This document shows, piece after piece, positions 32,531 to 40,839 of a DNA stretch of 49,480 nucleotides (positions are counted from its first letter, which is position 1; every line of letters starts with the position of its first letter). Below the pieces are notes generated by a model that saw only the letters and a program-made list of their open reading frames with translations, searched no databases and was not told the origin of the DNA. The DNA comes from JBFMGD01 sp040751775 (GTDB lineage Bacteria > Bacillota > Dethiobacteria > DTU022): NCBI GenBank assembly GCA_040751775.1, contig JBFMGD010000019.1, positions 1 to 49,480 on the forward strand. Direction: 5' to 3'. The translations under genes and the position numbers were made by a program.

Positions 32531-33632
32531 GGTTAGTGTCTCCTTTGTCATTTTTCTTTTGGATCAAATCAGCCGCAGCCAGTGCCGCCGCGCCGATGCT
32601 CTGAAAATAGAGCGGATCATCGCTGTAGCGGCGCCCCATTGATTCTGCCGGATTCAAGCCAAACCGGTGCATAATCCTATCCACCGGCGGCGCTTTTTTC
32701 AGATGCAGGTAGTGGCGATGCAGAATCCCGCTGTGCCTGAGCTGGGCGATTAGCCGATACAGTTGCGGTCGCGGCGACAACGGTAAAACGAGATGCGCCG
32801 CGGATAGCGCGGCTTCCGCCAGGGCGGTCAGCGTATGATGGCTGATGCCGAGGTGGCGGCGCCGGGAATCGGCCAGGCTGATCCGGGGCACGACCACCGC
32901 CGTGCCGCCTAGCGCATTAACCCGGTTAACATGCTCGCCGACCTCGATGCCGCTATAACCATAGCGGGTTCCGGTGCCGACATGCCCCGGCCCGATACAG
33001 ATAATCACCAGGTCCGCCTTTAAAATCATCCGGCAGGCGACAAGGCCCGAGTATACGTTTACCGCTTCCAAGTCTCCGCCAAAAGCGTGGCCGCAAGTTA
33101 CGGTTGCGGCAAGGAGTTCTTTCTCTTTCAGCTCCGCTGCGGTGCGGCTGAAGCGGATCGGCAAGGCTCCACCGTCAGTCATCAGATAAACAATCCGGCC
33201 GGCCGGCCGGTAATGTTTAATCACGGCCGCCGCCGGAGCCAATATACTGTGCAGTTCTCCGATCAGAACAGGCATACCCTGCAGCCCCTTAAATTGAGCG
33301 AGCTGCCTTTGATAGCCGGCAGCCTTCTCTTCGCAGGCGAGCACCCGCATCTGCCAGGGAGTGTAGCGCAGTTTCATGATATGACCGCTCCCGGCGAAAG
33401 GCGGTTGGGGCCGGCTGAAATTATAGCTGACAAAATCTACTCCACCCGTGCCCAGGCCAAGGTAAACGGCTGTATTATTCAATAAAACGAGATCACCGGG
33501 GAAAACAGGCCCGGTTAAGTCACAGTAATTAACCGCTACCACCTCTTCACCCTCGGCGGAAACGTTTACTTCGCGCAAGCTGTCCCGTTCCCGGCGGATC
33601 CCGGTAACCAGCCCCACCCTAGTCCGGATCAT
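32373..33632 (-). CDS. DUF3866 family protein (3' end probably altered by a 1-nt indel)
   Basis: A 419-residue open frame. Residues 1-360 match DUF3866, a family of unknown function conserved in Firmicutes and Actinobacteria: DGGALPIRFSRT, TCGHAFGGDLEAVN, ICIGPGHVGTGTRYGYSG (core GPGHVGTGTRYG) and VPRISLADSR are typical. The last 59 residues overlap nudF by 158 bp in another frame and read as an Arg/Ser/Pro-rich tail. One extra A in the A5 run at 32551-32555 would give a stop TGA in an ATGA context, ending at ~360 residues. So the native end is likely near 32550, and the sequence has a frameshift or an assembly error. Confidence 0.82.
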   Translation of the reverse strand: MIRTRVGLVTGIRRERDSLREVNVSAEGEEVVAVNYCDLTGPVFPGDLVLLNNTAVYLGLGTGGVDFVSYNFSRPQPPFAGSGHIMKLRYTPWQMRVLACEEKAAGYQRQLAQFKGLQGMPVLIGELHSILAPAAAVIKHYRPAGRIVYLMTDGGALPIRFSRTAAELKEKELLAATVTCGHAFGGDLEAVNVYSGLVACRMILKADLVIICIGPGHVGTGTRYGYSGIEVGEHVNRVNALGGTAVVVPRISLADSRRRHLGISHHTLTALAEAALSAAHLVLPLSPRPQLYRLIAQLRHSGILHRHYLHLKKAPPVDRIMHRFGLNPAESMGRRYSDDPLYFQSIGAAALAAADLIQKKNDKGDTNRGESHGRDLILKLPLSRADRQCSPGPGLPAGREYSVPGDSRTSRSRGRTGFR

Positions 33633-34506
33633 CGATCAATATCCTTCTCCTTTCGCCGCCCGTATGCGGTAATCCTTGCCGGCAGGGCATTTTTTCGCCG
33701 GTTCGCCCTAAATAATCCAGGCGGCGCAGCAAATTGTTGCGCTCGATCAGATCACTGATCGAGATAAATTCGGCCAGGATATTTAAAACAACCCAGAATA
33801 ATAACAGGGTAAGTTGGAGCGGTACGCTTAACGATAAAACCGCCGCGCCGCCGAGTGCGGCGCCAAGCAGATTTGATCCGCTGTCACCCAACATGCCGTG
33901 CGCGTTAAAATCGAAAGGGGCTACGGCCAGGGTTAGGCTCAGAAGCGGCAGCAGCAGTCTCGCGGCTCTCTCCGGCTGCAGGGCTAATAAAACAATCAGC
34001 AGGCCGAACAAAAAAAAAGCCTTGATCGCGCGACCGGGGCGGCGGTCCAATAAATTGAGCCCATTGGTGCTGAGCAGCAGCAGGAAGAAGGCCAGGGCCC
34101 GCTGCCCGGGCGAAGCTTCCAGAAGTGCGGTGAATATAAAAGCGATCAAGACGGCTGTCGCTACTTTCAACAAACCGGCTGATAATCGACCCTGCAGTCC
34201 TTCCCTGAAATGTCCTTTGAAGCCGGTTATCTGATCTTCCATCAGGTCATCCCATAATCCGAAGAAAGCGGCGCCGATTAATACTGTTGTCAAGGCCAGC
34301 CAGGTGACCGGCTCGCTTCCCTGCCATAAGTTAACCGCGGCTGCGATCAGAAAGCCCAGCAGTAGAGCCGGCCCCAGGGCGGTAGTAATCAAAATACCGC
34401 GATAGTTGGTCTTCACCGATTCTTGCCTGGTGAACAAATCAATCAGGGGCCGCGCCAGCCAAAATACTCCCAGCGGCGGAACCAAAAAAAATATCAACTC
34501 GCTCAT
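33619..34506 (-). CDS. MraY/WecA-like phospho-sugar transferase (GT4 family) membrane protein
   Basis: A 295-residue polytopic protein (about nine helices). The aspartate motifs of the MraY/WecA superfamily are present: GLWDDLMEDQITGFKGH (DD) and the third region FDFNAHGMLGDSGSNLLG. In the family these enzymes transfer a sugar phosphate to undecaprenyl phosphate. It is shorter than MraY (~320 residues). It starts in the GT2 stop (ATGA overlap) and is followed by DUF3866 with a 14-bp overlap. The sugar and the polymer made are unknown. Confidence 0.85.
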   Translation of the reverse strand: MSELIFFLVPPLGVFWLARPLIDLFTRQESVKTNYRGILITTALGPALLLGFLIAAAVNLWQGSEPVTWLALTTVLIGAAFFGLWDDLMEDQITGFKGHFREGLQGRLSAGLLKVATAVLIAFIFTALLEASPGQRALAFFLLLLSTNGLNLLDRRPGRAIKAFFLFGLLIVLLALQPERAARLLLPLLSLTLAVAPFDFNAHGMLGDSGSNLLGAALGGAAVLSLSVPLQLTLLLFWVVLNILAEFISISDLIERNNLLRRLDYLGRTGEKMPCRQGLPHTGGERRRILIDDPD

Positions 34507-35189
34507 CGATTACGCCCCCGGAACAGTAAATGACGGCGAATCCAAAGCTCGCGCAAAATTGCTCTACACTGGCGGCCCCGGTGCATAAAAGAGGCGGCAT
34601 CCCTGCCTCGTTCACGATGACACATTGCTGTCTCCACTTCAAGAATTGTATATCCTCTTGTCAACAGGTCCAGGGTAAGAGCTACTTCAAGCCCAAAACC
34701 GCGGGGAGACCGGAGCAGCAGCTCCAACAGCTCCCGGTGCATGACCCGTTGTCCCGACAAAGGCTCCTTCAATAACCGTCCTGAACATCGATAAATAGAC
34801 CAGGCCGCTAACCTCTTGGCCAGCCCTAACCCGCCCCGCTTGCGTCCCGCCGGAAAGAGGGCTACCGTCATCGCCGCTCTCCCCTCCTGGACCGGTTTAA
34901 TCAAGTGCCGGATCTCCGCGGCACTTTCGCCCAGATCTGCATCGACCAGAGCCAGGTATGGCGACCGGGCCAGGCGGGATCCGGTCAACACAGCCACTGC
35001 CTTGCCCATATTTCTACACATGCGGAATACCCTGGCTCCCGCTGCAACAGCCTCCCGGAGCGTATCGTCTGTCGATCCGTCATCTATAACCACCACCTCT
35101 TTTATGCCGGGAACGCCGAGCAAGGCGCCAACAGTACACCTGATTGATGCTGCTTCATTGTAGGCGGGGACGAGCGCGGTTAGTTCCAT
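34503..35189 (-). CDS. Glycosyltransferase family 2
   Basis: A 228-residue GT-A glycosyltransferase. N-terminus LVPAYNEAASIRC, VIDDGSTDDT and the DxD-like LVDADLGES motif; GLAKRLAAWSIYRCSGRLLKEPLSGQRVMHREL (core EPLSGQRVMHREL) is typical of dolichol- or undecaprenyl-phosphate sugar synthases and GT2 relatives. It lies between steB and the MraY-like gene, so it may add sugar to a lipid-linked precursor. The acceptor is unknown. Confidence 0.88.
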   Translation of the reverse strand: MELTALVPAYNEAASIRCTVGALLGVPGIKEVVVIDDGSTDDTLREAVAAGARVFRMCRNMGKAVAVLTGSRLARSPYLALVDADLGESAAEIRHLIKPVQEGRAAMTVALFPAGRKRGGLGLAKRLAAWSIYRCSGRLLKEPLSGQRVMHRELLELLLRSPRGFGLEVALTLDLLTRGYTILEVETAMCHRERGRDAASFMHRGRQCRAILRELWIRRHLLFRGRNR

Positions 35190-35211
35190 CCGGTTACCCT
35201 CACTAAAGGTT

Positions 35212-35949
35212 TTACTGCGGGGCCAACGGGATTAACCCGATTGCTTCCTTTCGGAAACCGTAATGGCCCCGTTCTCCGGTTGCGGCCATCTCCAATAAAG
35301 CCAACTGACCCCAAAAAGTATTCACATTATCAATTAAACTCCATTCCACTTCTCCCGCGCACGACGGCAGAACGACCTGCTCTTCCCTTGGGAAGGCCGC
35401 GATCACCCTGGCACCGGCACCTTCTAGTGATTGCCATGCATCCAGAAACAAGGTATCTAAACGCCCTGGAATACGCCCTCTTCCCATAAGCAAAACAATG
35501 CAATGCGGAGCGCTGTCTGCCGCTTCTTCGGAAACCGATTGGCACACATATTCATAAATCTTTTCCGGGAATTCAGCTGCAGCGCTCACCTGGCCATTTT
35601 CCGGTGTGAGCAGGAGGATGGTAACCGCGGCTCCCGCTTCAACCAAAACTTCTTTCAAAAGAGCTGCCTGTGCCTCATTATCAGCCACAACAGCAATCTT
35701 TTTTCCGGCGAATATTTCACGATACCCTCGCCAGATCAGCGGTTTTACAGCCTCCCAGCGCTCCAGCTCACCTTCTTTCTCCTGTGTGATTCCTCTCAAG
35801 CGCATGAGCTCGGATTCCATTCGTTCAATCATTTCCCGCTGGTTAGACACTAAGAAATCATCGCCAAAAGAAACCCCGATCATAATCCCCAGGGCCAGCG
35901 CCAGGAAAATAGCCGCTATGGCTATGCAATACTCTCGATAATCGTTCAT
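35212..35949 (-). CDS. steB: SteB/MctB family membrane-anchored protein
   Basis: A 245-residue protein with an N-terminal helix (residues ~9-26), a coiled-coil segment (~36-66) and an alpha/beta domain (KKIAVVADNEAQAALL, GAAVTILLL). Family: MctB (copper transport in Mycobacterium) and SteB, which works with SteA in cell division in Corynebacterium; the two names refer to one family. It lies 58 bp after steA, the conserved pairing. I infer a division or envelope role; copper transport is the alternative. Confidence 0.85.
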   Translation of the reverse strand: MNDYREYCIAIAAIFLALALGIMIGVSFGDDFLVSNQREMIERMESELMRLRGITQEKEGELERWEAVKPLIWRGYREIFAGKKIAVVADNEAQAALLKEVLVEAGAAVTILLLTPENGQVSAAAEFPEKIYEYVCQSVSEEAADSAPHCIVLLMGRGRIPGRLDTLFLDAWQSLEGAGARVIAAFPREEQVVLPSCAGEVEWSLIDNVNTFWGQLALLEMAATGERGHYGFRKEAIGLIPLAPQ

Positions 35950-36007
35950 GGCAGATCCACCGATTTAATTCTGATCGAGTTTTAGCCGCGACCTTTTTGA
36001 GTTTACT

Positions 36008-37195
36008 TTAGGGTAACTTCAACCGAAAATATAACAAGCGAAACAGGTGCTGGACCAGGGGAGAAAAAGCGGCCAAGGTCAATAAAGGCATTAAACCGGC
36101 CGCCACCACCACGGGGAGCAGTAGCCCGGCAGAACGTGAAGAATAGAGCCTGCTGACCCCTTTGGCATCGACCAGGCGATCACCGACCTTTAATCTCACC
36201 AAAAAAGTGCTGGACATACCTTTGCGCCCTTTTTCCAGGAACTCAAAAACAGAAGAATGGGCCCCGATCGCCACAATCAAAGCAGCTCCCGAATCATAAG
36301 CCAACAAGAGGGCAATATCCTCACTTGTGCCGGGCGCGCTGAAAACCCGGTAGGGTACACCTAGGCGTTCCAACCTCTCTCTGCCCGGTGTGCCGCGACC
36401 GTCACTGTAGGCGTGCACTACCACCTCTTTTGATTGCAGCAGGGCGCGATCACTAACGCTGTCCATATCGCCGATGATTAAGTCTGGCCGGTAACCGCAA
36501 TCCAACAGGGCATCACCTCCGCCGTCCACGCCGACTAGAACCGGTTTCTTCTCCCGGAGATAGGTCCGGATCGAATGAAGATCTTCCCGGTAGCCTTTTC
36601 CCCGGATTACAACCACAACATCCCGATCGGCAAATTTAGTGTTCAGGGCCGGTATGGCTAGACCTCCCGTAACCAGACCGCGTTCCCGGTAAGCATAATC
36701 CAGCGTATTGATTACAAAATCTTCTACTATGGCCGGACTGGAACGGATTGTATCCTGGTGCGATTTTCGATACACGGCGGATGTAAAAATCGTACCGCGC
36801 GCCAACTCCCGGCCGCCGGCAAAGACTGAAGAGTTTACTACGGTGATCATCTGCTCCTCCCGGACCAGATTAAACAGATCGGGTTTTATGTTCTCGACGA
36901 GGTGTACTCCTTTTTCAAGCAGCAGGTGCAACCCCTCCGGCGGAAATAGACCGGTGCAAAAAGAATATATATTCAGGATTGCTTTAACGCCGCTGCGCAG
37001 CAAGGCCTCAGCAGCCACCCAATCCAAATCCTGATGAGCAATCAAGGCAATATCACCGGGACGCAGCCTTTTCACAAGCAGCTTCGTTTTTTGATCCTTT
37101 CTGAGCCTGCCCCGAATGCTTACCGTTTTATTACAACCGACAAGCTTCAAATTAATCGCACCCTTAGATAGCTTTCCCCATACACGCCGGAACAT
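36008..37195 (-). CDS. steA: Putative cytokinetic ring protein SteA
   Basis: A 395-residue protein. The central part has a thiamin-pyrophosphokinase-like fold signature GVDGGGDALLDCGYRPDLIIGDMDSV (core DALLDCGYRPDLIIGDMDS), with ALNTKFADRDVVVV before it; a hydrophobic helix near residues 350-380 anchors the C-terminus. SteA with SteB controls a peptidoglycan hydrolase complex in Corynebacterium. The ATG has no good ribosome site; a TTG at about codon 17 with AAGGGTG upstream is a possible alternative start. Transcribed away from spoIVB. Confidence 0.88.
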   Translation of the reverse strand: MFRRVWGKLSKGAINLKLVGCNKTVSIRGRLRKDQKTKLLVKRLRPGDIALIAHQDLDWVAAEALLRSGVKAILNIYSFCTGLFPPEGLHLLLEKGVHLVENIKPDLFNLVREEQMITVVNSSVFAGGRELARGTIFTSAVYRKSHQDTIRSSPAIVEDFVINTLDYAYRERGLVTGGLAIPALNTKFADRDVVVVIRGKGYREDLHSIRTYLREKKPVLVGVDGGGDALLDCGYRPDLIIGDMDSVSDRALLQSKEVVVHAYSDGRGTPGRERLERLGVPYRVFSAPGTSEDIALLLAYDSGAALIVAIGAHSSVFEFLEKGRKGMSSTFLVRLKVGDRLVDAKGVSRLYSSRSAGLLLPVVVAAGLMPLLTLAAFSPLVQHLFRLLYFRLKLP

Positions 37196-37274
37196 AATAA
37201 AACAATAATGACCAACATTTCCGCCAGACTGGACTGAACGGAAATATTTTAGGGTAAATTATGTTAAGTTGAAA

Positions 37275-37304
37275 GTATAAAGTTTTCGGCCCTCGGTTAA
37301 TTTA
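37275..37304 (+). promoter_or_regulatory. Sigma-F/sigma-G-like promoter of spoIVB
   Basis: GTATA (37275-37279), 15 nt, GGTTAATTTA (37295-37304) matches the forespore pattern GywTA-N15-GGnnAnAnTw with two mismatches in the -10. Predicted start near 37311, ~50 nt before the spoIVB ATG. Confidence 0.55.
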
Positions 37305-37359
37305 AACAAAGCTTTTACATTCCACGCACTAACCCTGATAATCGCAAAGAAGGTTGATG

Positions 37360-38658
37360 ATGCCGATGAAACCAACTTTTATTAAGCAAATTTTGTTTTG
37401 GACAGGGCTCTGTTTACTGATATTAATCCTCACTGTGACCTGGCAGCTGCAGGCGAACAAGATTAATGATCTGCGCATTATGGAAGGCGAAACACATTAT
37501 GTTAATTTCAAGCTGCCCTTTGTCTATGTGCGCGGGGATCGTAATGACATTATTCTTTTTAATGGCGAACAGCTGCCGCTTAAATTAAGCCGCATCGCTC
37601 CGCCGTATAACCTGGAGGCTTTACAACTCGGTGAGGTAAATGTAGAGTTTTCCCTTTTTGGGCGCATACCGTTGCGCCATATTACCGTCAATGTCTTGCC
37701 CGAAATTGCCTTGATTCCCGGCGGTCATTCCATCGGCATTAAGCTGCATTCCAAAGGAGTTGCCGTGGTCGGTTATTATTATTTTGAGGCGGTAGGCAGA
37801 ACCGTTTCACCGGCCCGGGATGCGGGAATAAGAATCGGTGATACTATCCTGGCCATTAACGGCGGTGACGCGAGCGATGTGAATACGGCTGCCCGGCTGC
37901 TGGAAAATGCGGGAGCAGAAAATATAATCTTATTGATTAGCCGGGAAGGCCGGGAGATGGAAATTAATCTGAATCCGGTCTACTCCCCCGCGGACAGCGG
38001 CTACCGGATCGGACTATATATCCGCGACTCGGCGGCAGGTGTGGGCACATTGAGTTTTTACAATCCTGCTACCGGCCGCTACGGCGCACTCGGTCATATC
38101 ATTCTTGATACCGATACTAACAAACCGATCAACCTGGATGAAGGAACTATTGTCAAAGCAAAAATTATTGATATCAAAACCGCGCAGCGGGGACAACCCG
38201 GCGAAAAAACCGGCATCTTCATCGAACATAACGGTTTTTCCGGAAATATCGAGAAAAATTCGCTTTACGGCATCTTCGGTAAACTGGTCGATTTTGAAAG
38301 TGACGACTCCCCTTACCCGCTGCCGATTCCGATGGCCCTGGCCACCCAGGTAGAAACAGGTTATGCTGAAATTCTGACCGTGCTGGAAGGCGAATCCATT
38401 CAGCGCTTTACCGTGGAAATAGAGAAAGTTTCCTATCAAACCAGGCCTTCCGACAAAGGAATCGTGTTACGGGTTACCGATGAGGCACTGCTCCGGCAAA
38501 CCGGGGGTATTGTCCAGGGTATGAGCGGCAGCCCGATCATTCAAAACGGCAGGCTGGTCGGGGCGATAACCCATGTTTTCGTCAACGATCCGACTCGTGG
38601 CTACGGAATTTTTATGGAATGGATGCACCAGGAAGCGGAAACTTTAACAAATAATTAA
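37360..38658 (+). CDS. spoIVB: SpoIVB serine peptidase (S55)
   Basis: A ~432-residue protein made in the forespore and secreted into the space between membranes. N-terminal helix (residues ~9-27), PDZ domain (~110-200; SPARDAGIRIGDTILAINGG, core ARDAGIRIGDTILAING), and the S55 domain with catalytic His in GALGHIILD and Ser in VQGMSGSPIIQNGRLVGAITHVF (core GMSGSPIIQNG). It signals for pro-sigma-K processing. I chose ATG 37360, 6 nt after AGAAGG; TTG 37354 and ATG 37357/37366 are alternatives. It is followed by spo0A. Confidence 0.95.
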   Translation: MPMKPTFIKQILFWTGLCLLILILTVTWQLQANKINDLRIMEGETHYVNFKLPFVYVRGDRNDIILFNGEQLPLKLSRIAPPYNLEALQLGEVNVEFSLFGRIPLRHITVNVLPEIALIPGGHSIGIKLHSKGVAVVGYYYFEAVGRTVSPARDAGIRIGDTILAINGGDASDVNTAARLLENAGAENIILLISREGREMEINLNPVYSPADSGYRIGLYIRDSAAGVGTLSFYNPATGRYGALGHIILDTDTNKPINLDEGTIVKAKIIDIKTAQRGQPGEKTGIFIEHNGFSGNIEKNSLYGIFGKLVDFESDDSPYPLPIPMALATQVETGYAEILTVLEGESIQRFTVEIEKVSYQTRPSDKGIVLRVTDEALLRQTGGIVQGMSGSPIIQNGRLVGAITHVFVNDPTRGYGIFMEWMHQEAETLTNN

Positions 38659-38674
38659 ATTTTTTATAAAATAA

Positions 38675-38703
38675 GAAGGAATAATAATCCATATGTCGAA
38701 TTT
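38675..38703 (+). promoter_or_regulatory. Sigma-H promoter of spo0A with embedded 0A box
   Basis: GAAGGAATA (38675-38683), 11 nt, GTCGAATTT (38695-38703) is a full match to the sigma-H pattern RnAGGAWWW / RnnGAATWW. TGTCGAA at 38694-38700 is a perfect 0A-box core lying across the -10. Predicted start near 38711, 34 nt before the GTG. Confidence 0.85.
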
Positions 38704-38744
38704 TTTTAACATAATAAAAAATATTTAAAAAAGGGGGCTATTTA

Positions 38745-39533
38745 GTGTTAAAAGTGCTTATTGCGGACGATAACAGGGAATTCAATGAACTCCTCACTAC
38801 ATATCTGAACATGGAGCCGGACTTTGAGGTTATTGGGACAGCGTACAACGGCAAGGAGGCTTTGGAACTGATCCGGGAAGAATCGCCGGACGTGTTGCTG
38901 CTGGATATTATTATGCCTCACCTGGACGGAATCGGGGTACTTGAAGCTCTCTCGGAGATGGACCTCGACCCGCGGCCGCACGTAATTATGCTTACCGCTT
39001 TCGGGCATGAGAATATCACCCGGCGGGCCGTTGAGTTGGGAGCAGCATACTATATTCTTAAACCTTTTAACATGGAAACTCTGGCCGAGCGCATTCGACA
39101 GCTTAACGGAACCGGTTCTTTACCTCCTGCAGGCAGGATGACCGCCGCCGTTAAAAAGGGCTCGCGCAAGGTACCCCTCGAAGAAGAAGTAACTGAAATT
39201 TTACATCAAATCGGGATACCGGCCCACATTAAAGGTTACCTTTACCTGCGGGAAGCGATTATCATGGTGGTTGAAGATGTTGACCTGCTCGGTTCTGTAA
39301 CCAAGATTCTCTATCCAAGTATTGCCGAGCGCTTCACAACCACGCCCAGCAGGGTCGAACGGGCTGTGCGGCACGCGATTGAAGTGGCCTGGTCACGCAA
39401 CAATATCGATATAATCAAAAAATTCTTTGGTTATACTATAAAAACAGAGAAAGGTAAACCGACCAACTCCGAGTTTATCGCCATGATGGCCGATCGGCTG
39501 CGCTTAAGCAACAAGGCGCAGCTTTCCAGTTAA
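38745..39533 (+). CDS. spo0A: Sporulation response regulator Spo0A
   Basis: A 262-residue master regulator. The receiver has Asp9/Asp10, the phosphorylated Asp54 in LLLDIIMPHLDG, the Thr in MLTAFGHEN and Lys in YYILKPFN. The C-terminal DNA-binding domain ends TPSRVERAVRHAIEVAWSR followed by KKFFGYTIKTEKGKPTNSEF (core FFGYTIKTEKGKPTNSEF), the family hallmark. GTG start with AAGGGGG 8 nt upstream. The spoIVB-spo0A pair is conserved, but here it points against recN. An excellent sigma-H promoter with a 0A box lies upstream. Confidence 0.97.
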   Translation: MLKVLIADDNREFNELLTTYLNMEPDFEVIGTAYNGKEALELIREESPDVLLLDIIMPHLDGIGVLEALSEMDLDPRPHVIMLTAFGHENITRRAVELGAAYYILKPFNMETLAERIRQLNGTGSLPPAGRMTAAVKKGSRKVPLEEEVTEILHQIGIPAHIKGYLYLREAIIMVVEDVDLLGSVTKILYPSIAERFTTTPSRVERAVRHAIEVAWSRNNIDIIKKFFGYTIKTEKGKPTNSEFIAMMADRLRLSNKAQLSS

Positions 39534-39582
39534 ACCTGCCAGGCAACAGGGAATTTAAGTGCAAGCTAGTTATCGTGCCTAA

Positions 39583-39609
39583 AGGACAGGGGATCGGCTC
39601 CCCTGTCCT
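39583..39609. terminator. Bidirectional terminator between spo0A and acyl-CoA dehydrogenase
   Basis: AGGACAGGGG and CCCCTGTCCT form a perfect 10-bp stem with a 7-nt loop, between two convergent genes. Modest T-rich stretches flank it on both sides. Confidence 0.75.
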
Positions 39610-39618
39610 CCTTCTATT

Positions 39619-40764
39619 TTAGAGACTGCCTTTGAGGATGTCGTTGGCAATAACCAGGCGCTGAATCTGGTTGGTGCCTTCGTAAATCTGCATGATCTTG
39701 GCGTCACGCATATATTTCTCCACCGGGTAATCACGAATATAACCGTACCCGCCCATTACCTGGACGGCATCGGTAGTTACACGCATCGCCGTATCACCGG
39801 CAAACGCTTTGGCCATCGCGGAATAGGCGGACAATCTCCCTTCCCGCTTGCCGACCATGTAAGCCACCTTCAGGACGAGGGCGCGCGCCGCTTCAATCTG
39901 TATGGCCATATCCGCCAGCATAAATTGAACAGCCTGCTGCTGGGCAATCGGTTTGCCGAACTGTATTCTCTCTCGCGCGTGCTTGGCTACAGTTTCATAA
40001 GCCGCCCGGGCCACACCGACTGCCAGGGCGCCGATCATGGGACGCGACAAGTCGAAAGTTTCCATGGCGGTGCGGAAACCGCTGCCCTCTTTTCCCAGGC
40101 GGTTTTCTTCCGGTACCCGGACCTGGTCAAAGATTACTTCGGAGGTATTACTGGCGCGAATACCCATTTTTTTCTCTTTTTTGCCCGGCGAAAGGCCCGG
40201 CATCCCCTTTTCCACCACAAACGGGGTTAGGGTGCGGGCACCCCGGTTTGGATCGGTAACGGCAAAAACAACGTAGTAGTCGGCATAGCCGCCGTTGGTA
40301 ATAAAGCACTTGCAGCCGTTCAGCACATAATGGCCATTGTCTTTAACAGCCGTGGTCGAGATGGAGCCCACGTCGGATCCGGCGTTGGGTTCTGTCAGGC
40401 AAAAAGCGGCCAGCTTCCCGCCGGCAATATCATTCAGATAATGCTGTTTTTGCTCTTCCCTGCCGCCCAGCAGGATCGGCAGGGAAGCCAATGAATTAGC
40501 CCCGATGCTGGTGGCAATACCGGCGCAACCGCGCCCCAGTTCCTCGGTAACGAGGCATAGGGTCACTTCATCCATACCGGCCCCGCCGTATTCCTCGGGA
40601 ATATTAATTGAAGAAAAGCCCAATTTAATCGCTTTGCGGATCAGTTCAACGGGCATCTCCTCTTTTTCATCGTATTCGGCGGCCACCGGTATAATCTCTT
40701 TTTCCGCGAATTCCCGGGCTACTTTTTGCATCGCTTCTTGTTCGCTGGTCAAATCAAAATTCAT
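39619..40764 (-). CDS. Acyl-CoA dehydrogenase
   Basis: A 381-residue short-chain acyl-CoA dehydrogenase of the butyryl-CoA type. Markers: FD..SEQEAMQKVAREFAEKEI, the FAD site CLTEPNAGSDVGS, and the catalytic Glu in IYEGTNQIQRLV. The start is ATG 40764, 7 nt after GGAGGAAG; an in-frame ATG nine codons upstream lacks a ribosome site. The chain length is not certain. It lies downstream of the sigma-54 activator. I saw no sigma-54 promoter upstream. It suggests beta-oxidation or butyrate-type metabolism. Confidence 0.94.
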   Translation of the reverse strand: MNFDLTSEQEAMQKVAREFAEKEIIPVAAEYDEKEEMPVELIRKAIKLGFSSINIPEEYGGAGMDEVTLCLVTEELGRGCAGIATSIGANSLASLPILLGGREEQKQHYLNDIAGGKLAAFCLTEPNAGSDVGSISTTAVKDNGHYVLNGCKCFITNGGYADYYVVFAVTDPNRGARTLTPFVVEKGMPGLSPGKKEKKMGIRASNTSEVIFDQVRVPEENRLGKEGSGFRTAMETFDLSRPMIGALAVGVARAAYETVAKHARERIQFGKPIAQQQAVQFMLADMAIQIEAARALVLKVAYMVGKREGRLSAYSAMAKAFAGDTAMRVTTDAVQVMGGYGYIRDYPVEKYMRDAKIMQIYEGTNQIQRLVIANDILKGSL

Positions 40765-40808
40765 GCTGCTTCCTCCTGAATATGGTTTCATACATCCCGA
40801 TTTTTTTC

Positions 40809-40839
40809 ATTCTTACTCCTGATTTTTAATTCTGAATGC
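40809..40839. repeat. Copy of the degenerate CAGGAGT/AGAAT repeat (minus orientation)
   Basis: Minus strand reads CATTCAGAATT then ATCAGGAGTAAGAATG, like the copies at 25954 and 27667. It lies between the sigma-54 activator and the dehydrogenase. Confidence 0.4.

Noticed and set aside
32373..32551. The 59-residue C-terminal tail of DUF3866 as a real domain
   Set aside because: It is the out-of-frame reading of nudF; a one-base indel explains it.
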